A stretch of DNA of 64,000 nt from Brevundimonas albigilva (GCF_023503965.1 NZ_CP097298.1:2807001-2871000), one strand, 5' to 3'. Positions 1-9,382 are shown, counted from the first letter of the stretch. Notes: generated by a model from the sequence alone, not told the origin. Program-made: numbers and translations.

Positions 1-1
1 C

Positions 2-634
2 GAAGTGGTCGGCATGGAGCGGCTGCACGCCATTCGCGACAGCGGCCGGCCCGCGGTGCTGATCTCGGGCCACCTGGCCAACTTCGAGGTGATGGCGGCG
101 GTGATCATGGCCTCGGGCGTGCCGTGCCAGGTGACCTATCGGGCGGCGAACAACCCCTATGTCGACGCCCTGATCCGCCAGAGCCGCGAGCGCTACGGCA
201 TCCGCCTGTTCGCGCCCAAGGGCGACGGCACGCGCGAGCTGATGGCGGGGATGAAGCGCGGCGATTCCATCGCCCTGCTGGTCGACCAGAAATACAATCA
301 GGGGCCGGAGGTCGAGTTCTTCGGCCAGCCGGTCAACGCCTCGCCCGGCGCGGCGCGCCTGGCGCTGAAGTTCGGAACCATCATGCAGCCGCTGTCGGTG
401 ACGCGGCTGCCGGGCGTGCGCTTCCGCGTGACCGCGCACGAGCCGATCGTGGTGGAGGAAACCCCGGACAAGACCGCCGACGTGCTGGCCGGCGTGCAGG
501 CCGCCAACCGCTTCGTCGAGGACCGCGTGCGGGAGCATCCCGTGGACTGGTTCTGGGTCCACAAGCGCTGGCCCGACAAGGTTTATGCGGCGCTGGATCG
601 TCCGTCGGCGGATCGCCTGAACGGCCCGGCGTAG
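2..634 (+). CDS. LpxL/HtrB-type lysophospholipid acyltransferase, 3' part
   Basis: This is the C-terminal two thirds of an inner-membrane acyltransferase of the lipid A biosynthesis family (LpxL/LpxM/HtrB), which moves an acyl chain from acyl-ACP onto a lipid A or other lysophospholipid acceptor. The catalytic H-x4-E motif is visible near the start of the fragment (HLANFE), followed by the usual GDGTRELM and LLVDQKYNQG stretches that line the active site, and a C-terminal WFWVHKRWP block typical of the family. The gene runs off the left edge, so its start and any N-terminal membrane anchor are not in view. Its last 52 bases overlap the convergent receiver gene that follows. The acceptor cannot be told from sequence. 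Confidence 0.85.
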   Translation, partial: EVVGMERLHAIRDSGRPAVLISGHLANFEVMAAVIMASGVPCQVTYRAANNPYVDALIRQSRERYGIRLFAPKGDGTRELMAGMKRGDSIALLVDQKYNQGPEVEFFGQPVNASPGAARLALKFGTIMQPLSVTRLPGVRFRVTAHEPIVVEETPDKTADVLAGVQAANRFVEDRVREHPVDWFWVHKRWPDKVYAALDRPSADRLNGPA

Positions 635-1089
635 CCCTCCAGGTCGCGACGGCGGCGGCAGGGGCCGAAATAGCCGTCGGTCTTGACGAAGGCGCGGGGC
701 CTGAAGATCACCGCATTGAGCCGGTCAAGCACCGCCTTGGCCGTGATCGGCTTGACCACGAACTCGGTGACGCCCGCGTCGCGCGCCTCGGTCACGCGCT
801 TCTTCTCGGCGTGGCCGGTCATCATGATGATGGGCAGATAGACGTTCGGGCTGTCGGGGCTGTTGCGCACCAGGCGGGTGAACTCCACGCCGTCCAGGGG
901 GAACATGTTGAAGTCCACGATCGCCAGGTCGATCGGATACTGGCGCAGCAGTTCGAAGGCCGAGGCGCCGTCCGGGGCTTCGCGCACGTTGCGGACATTG
1001 GCGGAATGCAGCACGGCCGACGCGATGGCGCGCATGTGCTGGTTGTCATCGACCAGAAGGACGTTGAGCGATTGCAGGGCGGCGGTCAT
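583..1089 (-). CDS. single-domain response regulator with arginine-rich tail
   Basis: A CheY-like receiver protein of 168 residues. The acidic pocket (VDDN, D15/D16), the phospho-acceptor Asp (IVDFNM, D59), the switch Thr (MMTGH, T91) and the conserved Lys (VVKP, K113) are all present, so it should be phosphorylatable. There is no output domain; instead about 45 residues follow the receiver, with a YFGP-x-RRRR and GPFRR pattern. The same tail plan is seen in the receiver at 7157-7714, so the two are likely paralogues of one family. It overlaps the 3' end of the acyltransferase on the other strand by 52 bases. No kinase is adjacent; partner unknown. Confidence 0.85.
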   Translation of the reverse strand: MTAALQSLNVLLVDDNQHMRAIASAVLHSANVRNVREAPDGASAFELLRQYPIDLAIVDFNMFPLDGVEFTRLVRNSPDSPNVYLPIIMMTGHAEKKRVTEARDAGVTEFVVKPITAKAVLDRLNAVIFRPRAFVKTDGYFGPCRRRRDLEGYAGPFRRSADGRSSAA

Positions 1090-1167
1090 GGAAGGCTCAG
1101 TCTATGGACCGCCACGGTGACGCCGAACCGTTGAAGATCGGTGTTCAAGCTTCGCCATACGACGCTT

Positions 1168-1368
1168 TCAGCCGGGCGGATTCAGCCGCGAGATGAACTC
1201 GCCCGGACCCCAGTAGGCTTCCTGCCGCGTCGGGCTCCAGTACCGGAGGGCCTCCAGGGGAATGGCCTTGTCGGTGACGGCGCACCGCACGAATCGGCCC
1301 GGCTTCAGGACGGCGAATTCGCCGTCGCCGTAGTGAAGGGTCGCGGGTTCGGTCGCTGTGGTGTCCAT
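1168..1368 (-). CDS. DUF2093 family small protein
   Basis: A 66-residue soluble protein of unknown function. The core (AVLKPGRFVRCAVTDKAIPL followed by LRYWSPTRQEAYWGP) matches the conserved pattern of the alphaproteobacterial DUF2093 family, in which a Leu-Arg-Tyr-Trp block precedes Gln-Glu-Ala-Tyr. Length is normal for the family. It stands between the receiver gene and the antiporter on the same strand, with gaps of about 78 and 40 bases, so it may be read with the antiporter. No catalytic residues or targeting signals can be recognised. Confidence 0.75.
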   Translation of the reverse strand: MDTTATEPATLHYGDGEFAVLKPGRFVRCAVTDKAIPLEALRYWSPTRQEAYWGPGEFISRLNPPG

Positions 1369-1408
1369 GGGGCGACGATAGCGCGGCCGGCGCCGCCCGC
1401 AAGGGGCC

Positions 1409-2665
1409 TCAGGCCGAGGTGGGCGGGCTGACGGCGTCCGTCACCGGGCCGTCGGCGGCCTCGGGCTCGGCGCCCCTGGGGGGCTTGGGCTTGCCGCCCA
1501 GGCGATCGGTCAGCTTGAACACGAACGGATTGAGCGAGATCGACAGCAGGGCGGCGGCCAGGATCAGGTCGTGAGTCTCGCGGCTGAGGGCGCCCAGGCT
1601 GACGCCCAGCGCGGCCAGGATGAAGGAGAACTCCCCGATCTGGGCCAGGCTGGCGGCGACGGTGAAGCCGGTGCGGCGGTCCAGGCCGAACTGCTTGGTG
1701 ATGGCCAGGGCGGCGACCGACTTGCCCACGATGATGATGCCCAGCACCCCCAGCACGGCCCAGGGCTCGCGCACCAGGATCATCGGATCGAACAGCATCC
1801 CCACCGACACGAAGAACAGCACGGCGAAGGCGTCGCGCAGCGGCAGCGACCGCTCGGCGGCGTTGTGGCCCAGCGGCGAGGCGTTCATCACCAGGCCGGC
1901 CAGGAAGGCGCCCAGCGCGAACGAGTGGAACAGGAAATAGGCCACCCAGGCGATGCCCAGGGCGATGGCCAGGACGCCCAGGGTGAACAGCTCGCGCGAC
2001 TTAGTGTGGGCGATGCGGATCAGCAGCCACGGCATGACGCGGCCGCCCACGACCAGCATGACGCCGACGAACAGCGCCACCTTCAGCAGGGTCCAGCCGA
2101 CGTTGGCGCCCAGGGCCCCCAGGTCCATCGGCGTGCCGGCGGGCACCACCACCATCGGCAGCATGACCAGGGCGATGACGATGACCAGGTCCTCGACGAT
2201 CAGCCAGCCCACGGCGATGCGGCCGATCTCGCCCTTGACCTGCTTGCGCTCTTCCAGCGCGCGCAGCAGGACGACGGTGGAGGCGACCGACAGGGCGAAG
2301 CCCATAAGCAGGGCCTCCACATCCGTCAGCTTCAGCACGAACCGTCCCAGCGCCCAGCCCAGGACGGTGGCCACGGCGATCTGGCCCAGGGCGCCGGGAA
2401 CGGCGACCTTGCGGACCTGCATCAGGTCCTTGGGCGAGAAGTGAAGCCCGACCCCGAACATCAGCAGAATGACGCCGATCTCGGCCAACTGCGGCGCCAG
2501 TTCGGTGTCGGCGACGAAACCGGCCGTATAGGGACCGACCACGACGCCCGCGACCAGATAGCCGACCAGCGGCGACAGTTTCAGTCGATGAGCCAACATG
2601 CCGAAGGCGAAGGCCAGGACGAAGCCCCCCACCAGGGTAAGGATCAGGCTGTCGGCATGCGGCAT
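1409..2665 (-). CDS. CPA2-type monovalent cation:proton antiporter
   Basis: An integral membrane antiporter of 418 residues with about twelve hydrophobic segments, belonging to the CPA2 group (KefB/KefC/YbaL relatives) that exchanges K+ or Na+ for protons. The N-terminal SPLVGYLVAGVVVGPYTAGF and GVILLMFGVGLHFSPKDL stretches are hallmark motifs. Unlike KefB/KefC it ends soon after the last helix with a Pro/Glu-rich tail and has no TrkA-N/RCK nucleotide-binding domain, so control by NAD or glutathione adducts is not expected. The ATG at 2665 was chosen because an AGGAG lies about five bases upstream and the membrane region starts at once; the open frame extends further upstream but that part is low-complexity antisense of the MscS gene. 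Confidence 0.85.
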   Translation of the reverse strand: MPHADSLILTLVGGFVLAFAFGMLAHRLKLSPLVGYLVAGVVVGPYTAGFVADTELAPQLAEIGVILLMFGVGLHFSPKDLMQVRKVAVPGALGQIAVATVLGWALGRFVLKLTDVEALLMGFALSVASTVVLLRALEERKQVKGEIGRIAVGWLIVEDLVIVIALVMLPMVVVPAGTPMDLGALGANVGWTLLKVALFVGVMLVVGGRVMPWLLIRIAHTKSRELFTLGVLAIALGIAWVAYFLFHSFALGAFLAGLVMNASPLGHNAAERSLPLRDAFAVLFFVSVGMLFDPMILVREPWAVLGVLGIIIVGKSVAALAITKQFGLDRRTGFTVAASLAQIGEFSFILAALGVSLGALSRETHDLILAAALLSISLNPFVFKLTDRLGGKPKPPRGAEPEAADGPVTDAVSPPTSA

Positions 2666-2824
2666 CGGGGCTCCTGTCGCGGGCGGGGGTCGCGTTGGGA
2701 ATGCTTCGCAGTTGGGGGCGCTTTGGCGATTCGGCAAGGCGGCGCGGTGTCGCGCGCCCATGACGAAGCAGCAGAATTTCCGCGACGGGGTTCCAATCCC
2801 CCGCTGAGGCGTTAGACCCGCCGC

Positions 2825-3754
2825 ATGTCCAATCCCACGCCCATAGCCGAAGCCGTCGCGGCGGGTCGACAGGCTGTCGCCGTCGACGCCGCCCTGGTCG
2901 CCAAGCTGATCGATCTGGCCGGCGACTTCGCCATCAACCTGACCGTCGCGGTGCTGATCTTCGTCGTCACCCTGTTCGCCGCGAAGTGGGCGGCGGGGGC
3001 GGCGCGGCGGGGGCTGTCGCGCGTTCGCGGCTTCCGCCACGATCCGACGGTGCTCAGCTTCGCCACCCAGGTGGTGCGGGTGGTGGTCATCGTCATCGGC
3101 ATGATCGCCGTGCTGCAGCGGCTGGGGGTGCAGACCACGTCGATCATCGCGGTGCTGGGCGCGGCGTCCCTGGCCGTGGGCCTGGCGCTGCAGGGCACGC
3201 TGTCGAACGTGGCGTCCGGCATCATGTTGCTGATCCTGCGGCCCTACAAGGTCGGCGACGTCATCGACGTGGGCGGGATCGCCGGATCGGTGCAGCGGCT
3301 GGACCTGTTCACCACGCAACTGTCGAACGCCAACAACCATAAGATCGTCATCCCCAACGCCAAGGTGCTGGGCGACACGGTCACCAACATCACCGGCCAG
3401 CAGACACGGCGGATCGAGATCAACTTCACCGTCGGCTATGGCGAGGACCTGACCCAGACGCGCGGCGTCCTGACCGGCGTGGCCGGGGCGCACGCCAAGG
3501 TGCTGCACGACCCCGCGCCGTGGGCCGGGGTCACGGGCCTGCTGGACAGCGCGGTTCAGGTGACGCTGCACGCCTGGGTCGAGGTCTCGGATTGGTGGCA
3601 GACCCAGGCGGACCTGATGCAGGCCGGCAAGGAGGCGCTGGACGCCGCCGGGATCGAGATTCCGTTCCCGCACCAGGTGGCCGTGCCCTATCGCGAGGAC
3701 GTCGTGCCCCTGGTCCAGTTGAAGGCGGTCGGACCGGTCGACGGGGACAAGTGA
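2825..3754 (+). CDS. MscS family small-conductance mechanosensitive channel
   Basis: A 309-residue channel of the MscS family that releases solutes through the inner membrane on osmotic downshock. Three hydrophobic helices occupy about residues 35-58, 75-98 and 105-135; the third is the pore helix, with the typical Gly/Ala packing (AVLGAASLAVGLALQGTLSN), followed directly by the beta domain signature (RPYKVGDVIDVGG) and a soluble C-terminal domain. It is divergent from the antiporter across 159 bases in which I see no clear operator. Its stop overlaps the start of the next gene (ATGA), so the two are translationally coupled. Confidence 0.93.
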   Translation: MSNPTPIAEAVAAGRQAVAVDAALVAKLIDLAGDFAINLTVAVLIFVVTLFAAKWAAGAARRGLSRVRGFRHDPTVLSFATQVVRVVVIVIGMIAVLQRLGVQTTSIIAVLGAASLAVGLALQGTLSNVASGIMLLILRPYKVGDVIDVGGIAGSVQRLDLFTTQLSNANNHKIVIPNAKVLGDTVTNITGQQTRRIEINFTVGYGEDLTQTRGVLTGVAGAHAKVLHDPAPWAGVTGLLDSAVQVTLHAWVEVSDWWQTQADLMQAGKEALDAAGIEIPFPHQVAVPYREDVVPLVQLKAVGPVDGDK

Positions 3755-4770
3755 TGCGTTACGATTTCGGGTCCGACAACACCGCCGGCATGGCGCCGAG
3801 CGCGGTGGAGGGGCTGGTCCGGGCCAACGACGGGTTCGCGCGCGCCTATGGGGCCGACGACGTCACCGCGCGCGCCGCCGACCAGATCCGCCAGCGGCTG
3901 GACGCGGACGCCGAGGTTCGGTTCGTGTTCAGCGGCACGGCGGCCAACGCCATCGCCCTGTCGATGCTGGCCTTTCCGTTCGAGGCGGTGCTGGCCCACA
4001 ACGCCGCCCACGTCTGCACCGACGAGACCGGGGCGCCCGGCTTCTTCGGCCACGGGCTGGGGCTGATCGGTTTGCCGGGCTTTTCCGGCAAGATCGACCC
4101 GCTGGCGCTGAAGGCTCAGCTGGACGAGCCGGAAGTCGGCCATCGCCAGCCGCCGGCGGCGCTGAGCCTGACCCAGGCGACGGAATACGGCGCCGTCTAT
4201 TCCGAGGAGGAGCTGCGTCACCTGATCGAGCCGGTGAAGTTGCGCGGTCATGGCGTGCACCTGGACGGGGCGCGGCTGGCCAATGCGGCGGCGGCCGGGT
4301 TCGATCTGAAGGACATCGCGCGCCTGGGCGTCGATGTCCTGGTGTTCGGCGGCGCCAAGGCGGGCGCCAACTGCGCCGAGGCCATCGTGCTGTTCGACAA
4401 GAGCCTGGCGCGGCGGCTGGACAACCGGCTGAAGCAGGCCGGGCAGACGGCGTCCAAGGCGCGCTTTCTGGCCGGGCCGATGCTGGGTCTGCTGGAAAGC
4501 GGCGATTGGGAGGCGGGCGGCGCCCACGCCAATCTGATGGCCCAGCGGCTGGCCGAGGGCGTGGCCACGCGATCGCGCTTCGTCCTGGCCCATCCGGTCG
4601 AGGCCAACGCCGTCTTCGTGCGGATGCCGGCAGAGGCGCACGCCCGGCTGAACGCCCTGGGCTGGGCCTGTTACGCCTTCGACGACGGCTCGGTGCGGTT
4701 CGTCTGCTCCTGGGCCACGACGACCGAAGCTGTGGACGAGCTGATCGAGGCGGTCGCCGGGCTGGAATAG
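3754..4770 (+). CDS. PLP-dependent threonine aldolase family lyase
   Basis: A cytosolic aldolase (338 residues) of the low-specificity L-threonine aldolase/beta-eliminating lyase family that cleaves threonine or allo-threonine to glycine and acetaldehyde. The HLDGARLANA motif (Asp171, Arg174) that holds the PLP ring and phosphate, and the FGGAKAGANCAEA motif with the PLP Lys at about residue 202, are present and correctly spaced. Length is normal. The start overlaps the mscS stop by four bases (ATGA). Which beta-hydroxy amino acid is used cannot be read from sequence. Confidence 0.88.
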   Translation: MRYDFGSDNTAGMAPSAVEGLVRANDGFARAYGADDVTARAADQIRQRLDADAEVRFVFSGTAANAIALSMLAFPFEAVLAHNAAHVCTDETGAPGFFGHGLGLIGLPGFSGKIDPLALKAQLDEPEVGHRQPPAALSLTQATEYGAVYSEEELRHLIEPVKLRGHGVHLDGARLANAAAAGFDLKDIARLGVDVLVFGGAKAGANCAEAIVLFDKSLARRLDNRLKQAGQTASKARFLAGPMLGLLESGDWEAGGAHANLMAQRLAEGVATRSRFVLAHPVEANAVFVRMPAEAHARLNALGWACYAFDDGSVRFVCSWATTTEAVDELIEAVAGLE

Positions 4771-4799
4771 GCCTTTTCGTCGCCGCATCGCCCGCCCAT

Positions 4800-6699
4800 A
4801 TGCCCCGCATGGCCATGCGCGGAGAGCGCTCCGGAAGCCGACGCGATCCCTTGGTGAAGGCGCAGCAGGCAGGGAGTTCACAAGACGGAGTGGAAGGGCC
4901 GCCGACGCTGAAGGCGCTGGCGGACCTGGTGCGGCTGGTCGCGCGCTCGGGCGCGCCGCAACTTCGTCTCAGGCTGACCGCCGCCATCGGCCTGACGCTG
5001 GCCGGCAAGGGGCTGGGCGTGCTGGCGCCGTTGATGCTGGGCGCCGCGGTGAACCGGCTGGCGGCGGGACAGGATGCGGCGGTCGCCGTGGGCTGGGGCT
5101 TCGCCGCCTTCGCGATCGGCTGGGCCCTGGTGCGGTTCCTCTCGTCGGCGGCGCCGCAGGTCTCGGATGTGGTGTTCGCCCCGGTGCGCGCGGCGGCCCA
5201 GCGAAGGACGGCGGCCGAGGCCTTCGCCCACGCGCTGGGGCTGTCGATGGATTTCCACCAGACCAAGCGGTCCGGCGCCCTGTCGCGGACGCTGGACCGG
5301 GGATCGCGCGCGGTCGACTTCCTGCTGCGCATCCTGGCCTTCAACCTGATCCCGACGGCGCTGGAGCTGCTGCTGGCGGCCTTCGTCCTGGGCGGGAAAT
5401 ACGACTGGCGCTTCGCCGCCGTGGCGGTGGTGGTCGTGGTGATCTACACCATCGCCACCTTCGCCATGTCCAACTGGCGGTTGGAACATCGGCGGGTGAT
5501 GAACGCCGCCGATTCCGAGGCGGCCGGCGTCTCGGTCGACGCCCTGCTGAACTACGAGACCGTCAAGGCCTTCGGGGCCGAGGCGCGGGCGGCGCGGACC
5601 TATGACCAGGCGCTGGGCGACTACACCGAGGCGGCGCTGAAGGCCAACACCTCGCTGAACCTGCTGAACGGGATGCAGGCCCTGATCATGAATGAGTCGG
5701 CCTGGGCGTCATGGCGGTGATGGCCGGTTTCGAGGCGGCGGCCGGACGGATGGGGCCGGGCGACGTGACGGCGGCGGTGCTGATCCTGATCTCGCTGTAC
5801 GCGCCGCTGAACATCCTGGGCTTCGCCTATCGGGAGATCCGTCAGTCCTTCATCGACATGGAGGAGATGCTGAAGGTCACGCGCCAGACGCCGCAGGTGG
5901 CCGACGCGCCGGACGCCGTCGCCCTGCCGCGGCCGGCCGACGCGCGCGGGGCCGCCCTGGCGTTCGATCATGTGGGCTTCCGCCACGACGCGCGGGCGAA
6001 CGGGCTGGAGGACGTCAGCTTCCTCGCGGCGCCGGGCACGACCACGGCCCTGGTCGGGCCGTCGGGCGCGGGCAAGTCCACCATCGTCAAGCTGGCCCTG
6101 CGGCTGCTTGACCCGCAGCAGGGGCGGGTGCTGATCGACGGCCTGGACGTGCGGGCGGTGAAGCAGACCTCGCTGCGGTCGGCGGTGGCCCTGTGCCGCA
6201 GGACGTGGCGCTGTTCAACGACACCATCGCCGCCAACATCGCCTTCGCCCGGCCGGACGCCGACGCCGCAGCCGTCTGGGCGGCGGCCGAGGCGGCGGAA
6301 CTGGCCGACTTCATCCGCGCCCTGCCCGAGGGATTGGAGACCAAGGTGGGCGAACGGGGGCTGAAGCTGTCGGGCGGCGAACGCCAGAGGGTCGGCATCG
6401 CCCGCGCCCTGCTGGCCGATCCGTGCATCCTGATCCTGGACGAGGCGACCAGCGCGTTGGACAGCCGCACCGAGGCCGCGATCCAGAAGACGCTTCGAAA
6501 GGCCAGGGCGGGGCGCACGACCCTGGTGGTGGCGCACCGGCTGTCGACCGTGGCCGACGCCGACCAGATCCTGGTGCTGAAGGCCGGCCGCATCGTGGAG
6601 CGGGGCGCCCATCACGAACTAGTGGCCCGCGTGGGCGGCGAATACGCGGCCCTGTGGAAGAAGCAGACCCGCGCGGGCCGGGCGGGTCAGCCCGCCTGA
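4800..6699 (+). CDS. Atm1/HMT1-type ABC exporter, frame broken twice
   Basis: A half-transporter with fused membrane and ATPase domains, of the Atm1/HMT1 heavy-metal or glutathione-conjugate exporter type. About 630 residues after repair. The transmembrane domain runs from about residue 40 to 350, then Walker A (GPSGAGKST), signature ([16 protein letters not shown]), Walker B ([13 protein letters not shown]) and the H-loop (VVAHRLSTV). Two one-base deletions break it: near 5694, where restoring one base joins IMN to a continuous [11 protein letters not shown] helix, and near 6192, where one added G restores [12 protein letters not shown]. Both repairs give textbook family sequence, so sequencing error is likely. 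ATG 4800 is the earliest sensible start, with ATGs at 4809 and 4815 as alternatives and no strong ribosome site. Confidence 0.85.
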
Positions 6700-7160
6700 C
6701 CGGCGCCCAGCTTGCGCCGCAGCACCTCGCGCAGATTGTCGACGATGGCCTGGCGGGCCTCGGTCGCGTCGCCCGGCAGGGCCAGCAGCAGCTTCATCGC
6801 CTGGGCGTGGACCGTGGGGATGCGCCAGTCGAACCCGCCGTCGCGCGGCGCGGCGTCCAGCAGGTCGCACAGGCCCCGCGCCGCGATGCAAAGGTCGTCC
6901 ATCGCGAAGGGGCTGGCCGCGTCGATGATCTGGCTGGAGGAGGCGTAGGCCATCTCCAGGCGCATCTTCTCCGGCAGGCCCGGCGTGGGCGGCGCCAGCA
7001 GGGCGGCGATGTTCTGGGCGATCAGCGCGATCGCCTGGTCCTGAAGGCCGTCCAGATTGGCCTTGGCCTGGGCCAGGGCGACCCCGACGCTGATCCCGCC
7101 GGGCTTGTCGACCATCTGGGCCAGGCGCGACTTGCGCTGGACGTGGGTGATGACGGTCAT
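6687..7160 (-). CDS. conserved hypothetical protein paired with response regulator
   Basis: A 157-residue, mostly alpha-helical soluble protein that I do not recognise. It is coupled by an ATGA overlap to the receiver gene upstream (7157-7714), which suggests that it works with that receiver, for example as a phosphorylation-dependent partner, but no known phosphotransfer His motif is evident. The ATG at 7160 is chosen because it gives the four-base overlap; the open frame extends upstream through the receiver gene. Its 3' end overlaps the convergent ABC exporter by 13 bases. Confidence 0.6.
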   Translation of the reverse strand: MTVITHVQRKSRLAQMVDKPGGISVGVALAQAKANLDGLQDQAIALIAQNIAALLAPPTPGLPEKMRLEMAYASSSQIIDAASPFAMDDLCIAARGLCDLLDAAPRDGGFDWRIPTVHAQAMKLLLALPGDATEARQAIVDNLREVLRRKLGAGQAG

Positions 7161-7714
7161 GCGATCTCCACGGTGTTGGAGGCCTTCGTCGCGCCCATGC
7201 GGTCGGCGCGGCGTTCGGGGCCGTCCCATTGCTCGTCGCGGAAGCGACGGTCGGGACCGAAATAGTCGCCCACCTCCAGGAAGGGGCGGTTGTCGCGCGC
7301 GACCCACAGGATGCGCTCCAGCAGCATCGCCGCGCTGAAGGGCTTGGTGACCAGGAAGTTGGCGCCGCAGTCGCGGGCCTGGTTCAGGCGTCCGCGCCGG
7401 ATGTGGCTGGCGGTCATGATCACCGGAGAGAAGGCGTTGGGGTTCAGGCCCGACCGGCGCAGCCAGCGCACCAGTTCGAAGCCGTCGATGTCGGGCATGT
7501 CGGTGTCGACCACCAGAAGGTCGACGGGCTTTTCCTGAAGGATGCGCTTGGCGTCCCCGCCGCTGCCGACGGTGAAGGCCGGGCGGATGCCGAAACCGGC
7601 CAGGGCGTTGGCCGTCAGGGTGAGGGAGAACGGCGAATCGTCGACGATCATGGTGACCGCGCCGCCCAGGTTGAACACGGCGCTTTCGCGCAGGGAATCG
7701 CCCAGCGTGGTCAT
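7157..7714 (-). CDS. single-domain response regulator, paralogue of the 583-1089 gene
   Basis: A 185-residue receiver protein with no DNA-binding or enzymatic output domain. The acidic pair (VDDS, D25/D26), phospho-acceptor Asp (VVDTDM, D70), switch Thr (IMTASH, T101) and Lys (VTKP, K124) are intact. After the receiver a charged tail carries YFGPDRR and GPERRADR, matching the tail of the receiver at 583-1089. It heads a two-gene unit with the helical protein at 6687-7160. Such tailed receivers usually act by protein-protein contact; no kinase is next to it. Confidence 0.85.
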   Translation of the reverse strand: MTTLGDSLRESAVFNLGGAVTMIVDDSPFSLTLTANALAGFGIRPAFTVGSGGDAKRILQEKPVDLLVVDTDMPDIDGFELVRWLRRSGLNPNAFSPVIMTASHIRRGRLNQARDCGANFLVTKPFSAAMLLERILWVARDNRPFLEVGDYFGPDRRFRDEQWDGPERRADRMGATKASNTVEIA

Positions 7715-7840
7715 GCGTGCCCGCGCTTTGTCGATCCCGTGGTGCGGATCATGCTCGATTCCCCGTCAGCTGCCGCCAAGGTCGCAATTCCGGGTGGACA
7801 GGGCGTTAACGCTGTTCGCCCAAGGCGGCTTTGACGGCGG

Positions 7841-8790
7841 TCAGGCCAGGGCGCCGATGGCGTAGAAGCGGTCGGCGCGCGCCTTGCGGATCTGTTGCGG
7901 CGTCAGGCCGTCGAAGGTCTTGAGCTCCTCGGCCAGGACGTCGCCGACCGTGGCGATGGCCGCCGCGCGCTCGGTGTGGGCGCCGCCGACGGGCTCGTCG
8001 ATCAGGCGATCCACGATCTTCAGCTGAATCAGGTCCGGGCCGGTGATCTTCATGGCCATGGCCGCGTCCCTGGCCCGCGCGCCGTCGCGCCACAGGATGC
8101 CGGCGGCGCCCTCGGGCGAGATGACCGAATAGATGGAATGCTCCAGCATCAGCACCCGGCTGGCGGCGGCGATGGCGATGGCGCCGCCCGATCCCCCTCG
8201 CCGGTGATGGTGGCGATGGAAGGAACGCCCAGGGTCAGGCCGCGCTCGGTCGAACGGGCGATGGCCTCGGCCTGGCCGCGCTCCTCGGCGCCCAGGCCGG
8301 GATAGGCGCCGGCGGTGTCCACGAAGGTCAGCACCGGCAGGCCGAACTGTTCGGCCATGTCCATCAGGCGCACGGCCTTGCGATAGCCCTCGGGCCGGGC
8401 CATGCCGAAGTTGTGGCGCAGGCGGGTGTCGGTGTCGTGGCCCTTCTCGTGGCCCATGACCACCACCGGCCGGCCGCGGAACCGGGCCAGGCCGCCCAGG
8501 ATGGCCTGGTCGTCGCCGAACTGGCGGTCGCCGTGCAGCTCGTTCCAGTCGGTGAACAGGCCCTGGACGTAGTCGACGAAGTGCGGACGCTGGGGATGGC
8601 GGGCGACCTGGGTCTTCATCCAGGGGTCCAGGCCGGCGTAGGTCTTCCTGCGCAGCTGGTCGGCCTTCCGGCGCAGGCCAGCGATCTCGGCGTCGAAGGA
8701 GCCTGCGCTCTCGGACAGGGCCGACAGCTCCGCGATCTTGGCTTCCAGATCGGCGATGGGCTTTTCGAAGTCGAGGTAGTGCGTGGCCAT
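7841..8790 (-). CDS. accA: acetyl-CoA carboxylase carboxyltransferase subunit alpha, frame broken
   Basis: The alpha subunit of the carboxyltransferase that transfers the carboxyl group from carboxy-biotin to acetyl-CoA, the first committed step of fatty acid synthesis; it works with AccD. N-terminal [19 protein letters not shown] and the [18 protein letters not shown] and [15 protein letters not shown] blocks are all typical. A missing base in the C5 run at 8193-8197 (G5 on the coding strand, should be six) breaks the frame at TITGEG; one added base gives [14 protein letters not shown] and a protein of 316 residues, the normal length. Because accA is essential, the break is almost certainly an error in the sequence. 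Confidence 0.92.
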
Positions 8791-8878
8791 CTAAGGCGTC
8801 CGGAACAGCGGGGCGCGGGGCGACCCAAGGGAAGGCGGCGGAACCTAGAGACGTCAACGCCGCCCGGCAAGCGGGGGT

Positions 8879-9073
8879 TCAGAAGGCCTTGGGCAATCCG
8901 GCCTGTCTGAGGATTTCGTTGGCTGTGTGCCGGCTCTTGGAGCGAGGAACAGTGATGGCGTGCGGCTGATCAGGATGTCGCCATTTCTCGTGGCTGCCCT
9001 TGGCGTTCGCGACGCGTCGCCAACCGGCGGCGTACAGGAGGGCGGTGAGTTGCGGATAGAAGTCCTTGGGCAC
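8879..9073 (-). CDS. HicA-like mRNA interferase toxin
   Basis: A 64-residue double-stranded-RNA-binding-like toxin of the HicA family, which cleaves mRNA when not bound by its antitoxin. The core GSHEKWRHP carries the catalytic His, and ITVPRSK-x-SRHTANEILRQAGL is the typical C-terminal half. It starts with GTG at 9073, preceded by GAGG at a good distance. The partner lies 67 bases upstream on the same strand (9141-9365). HicA pairs more often have the toxin gene first; here the antitoxin-like gene is first. Confidence 0.8.
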   Translation of the reverse strand: MPKDFYPQLTALLYAAGWRRVANAKGSHEKWRHPDQPHAITVPRSKSRHTANEILRQAGLPKAF

Positions 9074-9140
9074 GCCCGCCTCGATCAGATGAGATGGCTC
9101 ATGATGGATTCGAGGCGTGCGTTCTCAACGCACAGGCAGA

Positions 9141-9365
9141 TCATGCGGCGACAACGTCGAAGCCGCCGACGGCCTCGAAACGAACGGGTACTTCGCCGTG
9201 GATTCCTAGGTTTTCCGCCAGAAGCTCAGGCGCGAAATGGCGGGCTAGCGATTCAAACTCACCCAGAGTCGCCGTTTCCAATACCAGTCCGAGGATGTTG
9301 GATTCGCTGCACCAGACCTCGGCTTCGGGGTCCCAGATCGCCTTGACGTAGAACGAGTGCGCCAT
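9141..9365 (-). CDS. HicB-like antitoxin, DUF1902 family
   Basis: A 74-residue protein with the VKAIWDPEAEVW...LGLVLETATLGEFE pattern of the DUF1902/HicB partial RNase H-like fold, which binds and blocks HicA-type toxins. It has no recognisable C-terminal ribbon-helix-helix or helix-turn-helix, so it may not bind DNA by itself. It precedes the HicA-like toxin on the same strand and is likely co-transcribed with it. Confidence 0.75.
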   Translation of the reverse strand: MAHSFYVKAIWDPEAEVWCSESNILGLVLETATLGEFESLARHFAPELLAENLGIHGEVPVRFEAVGGFDVVAA

Positions 9366-9382
9366 CCGGCGAATATGCGCCG

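Noticed and set aside
1571..2815. 414-residue open frame antisense to the antiporter
   Set aside because: Its His/Gln/Asp-rich, low-complexity translation is the shadow of a GC-rich gene on the other strand; the antiporter has clear family motifs.
5694..6192. True pseudogene status of the ABC exporter and other broken genes
   Set aside because: Each repair needs one base (two in a couple of cases) and restores full family sequence, and essential genes show the same fault; sequence error is the simpler explanation.
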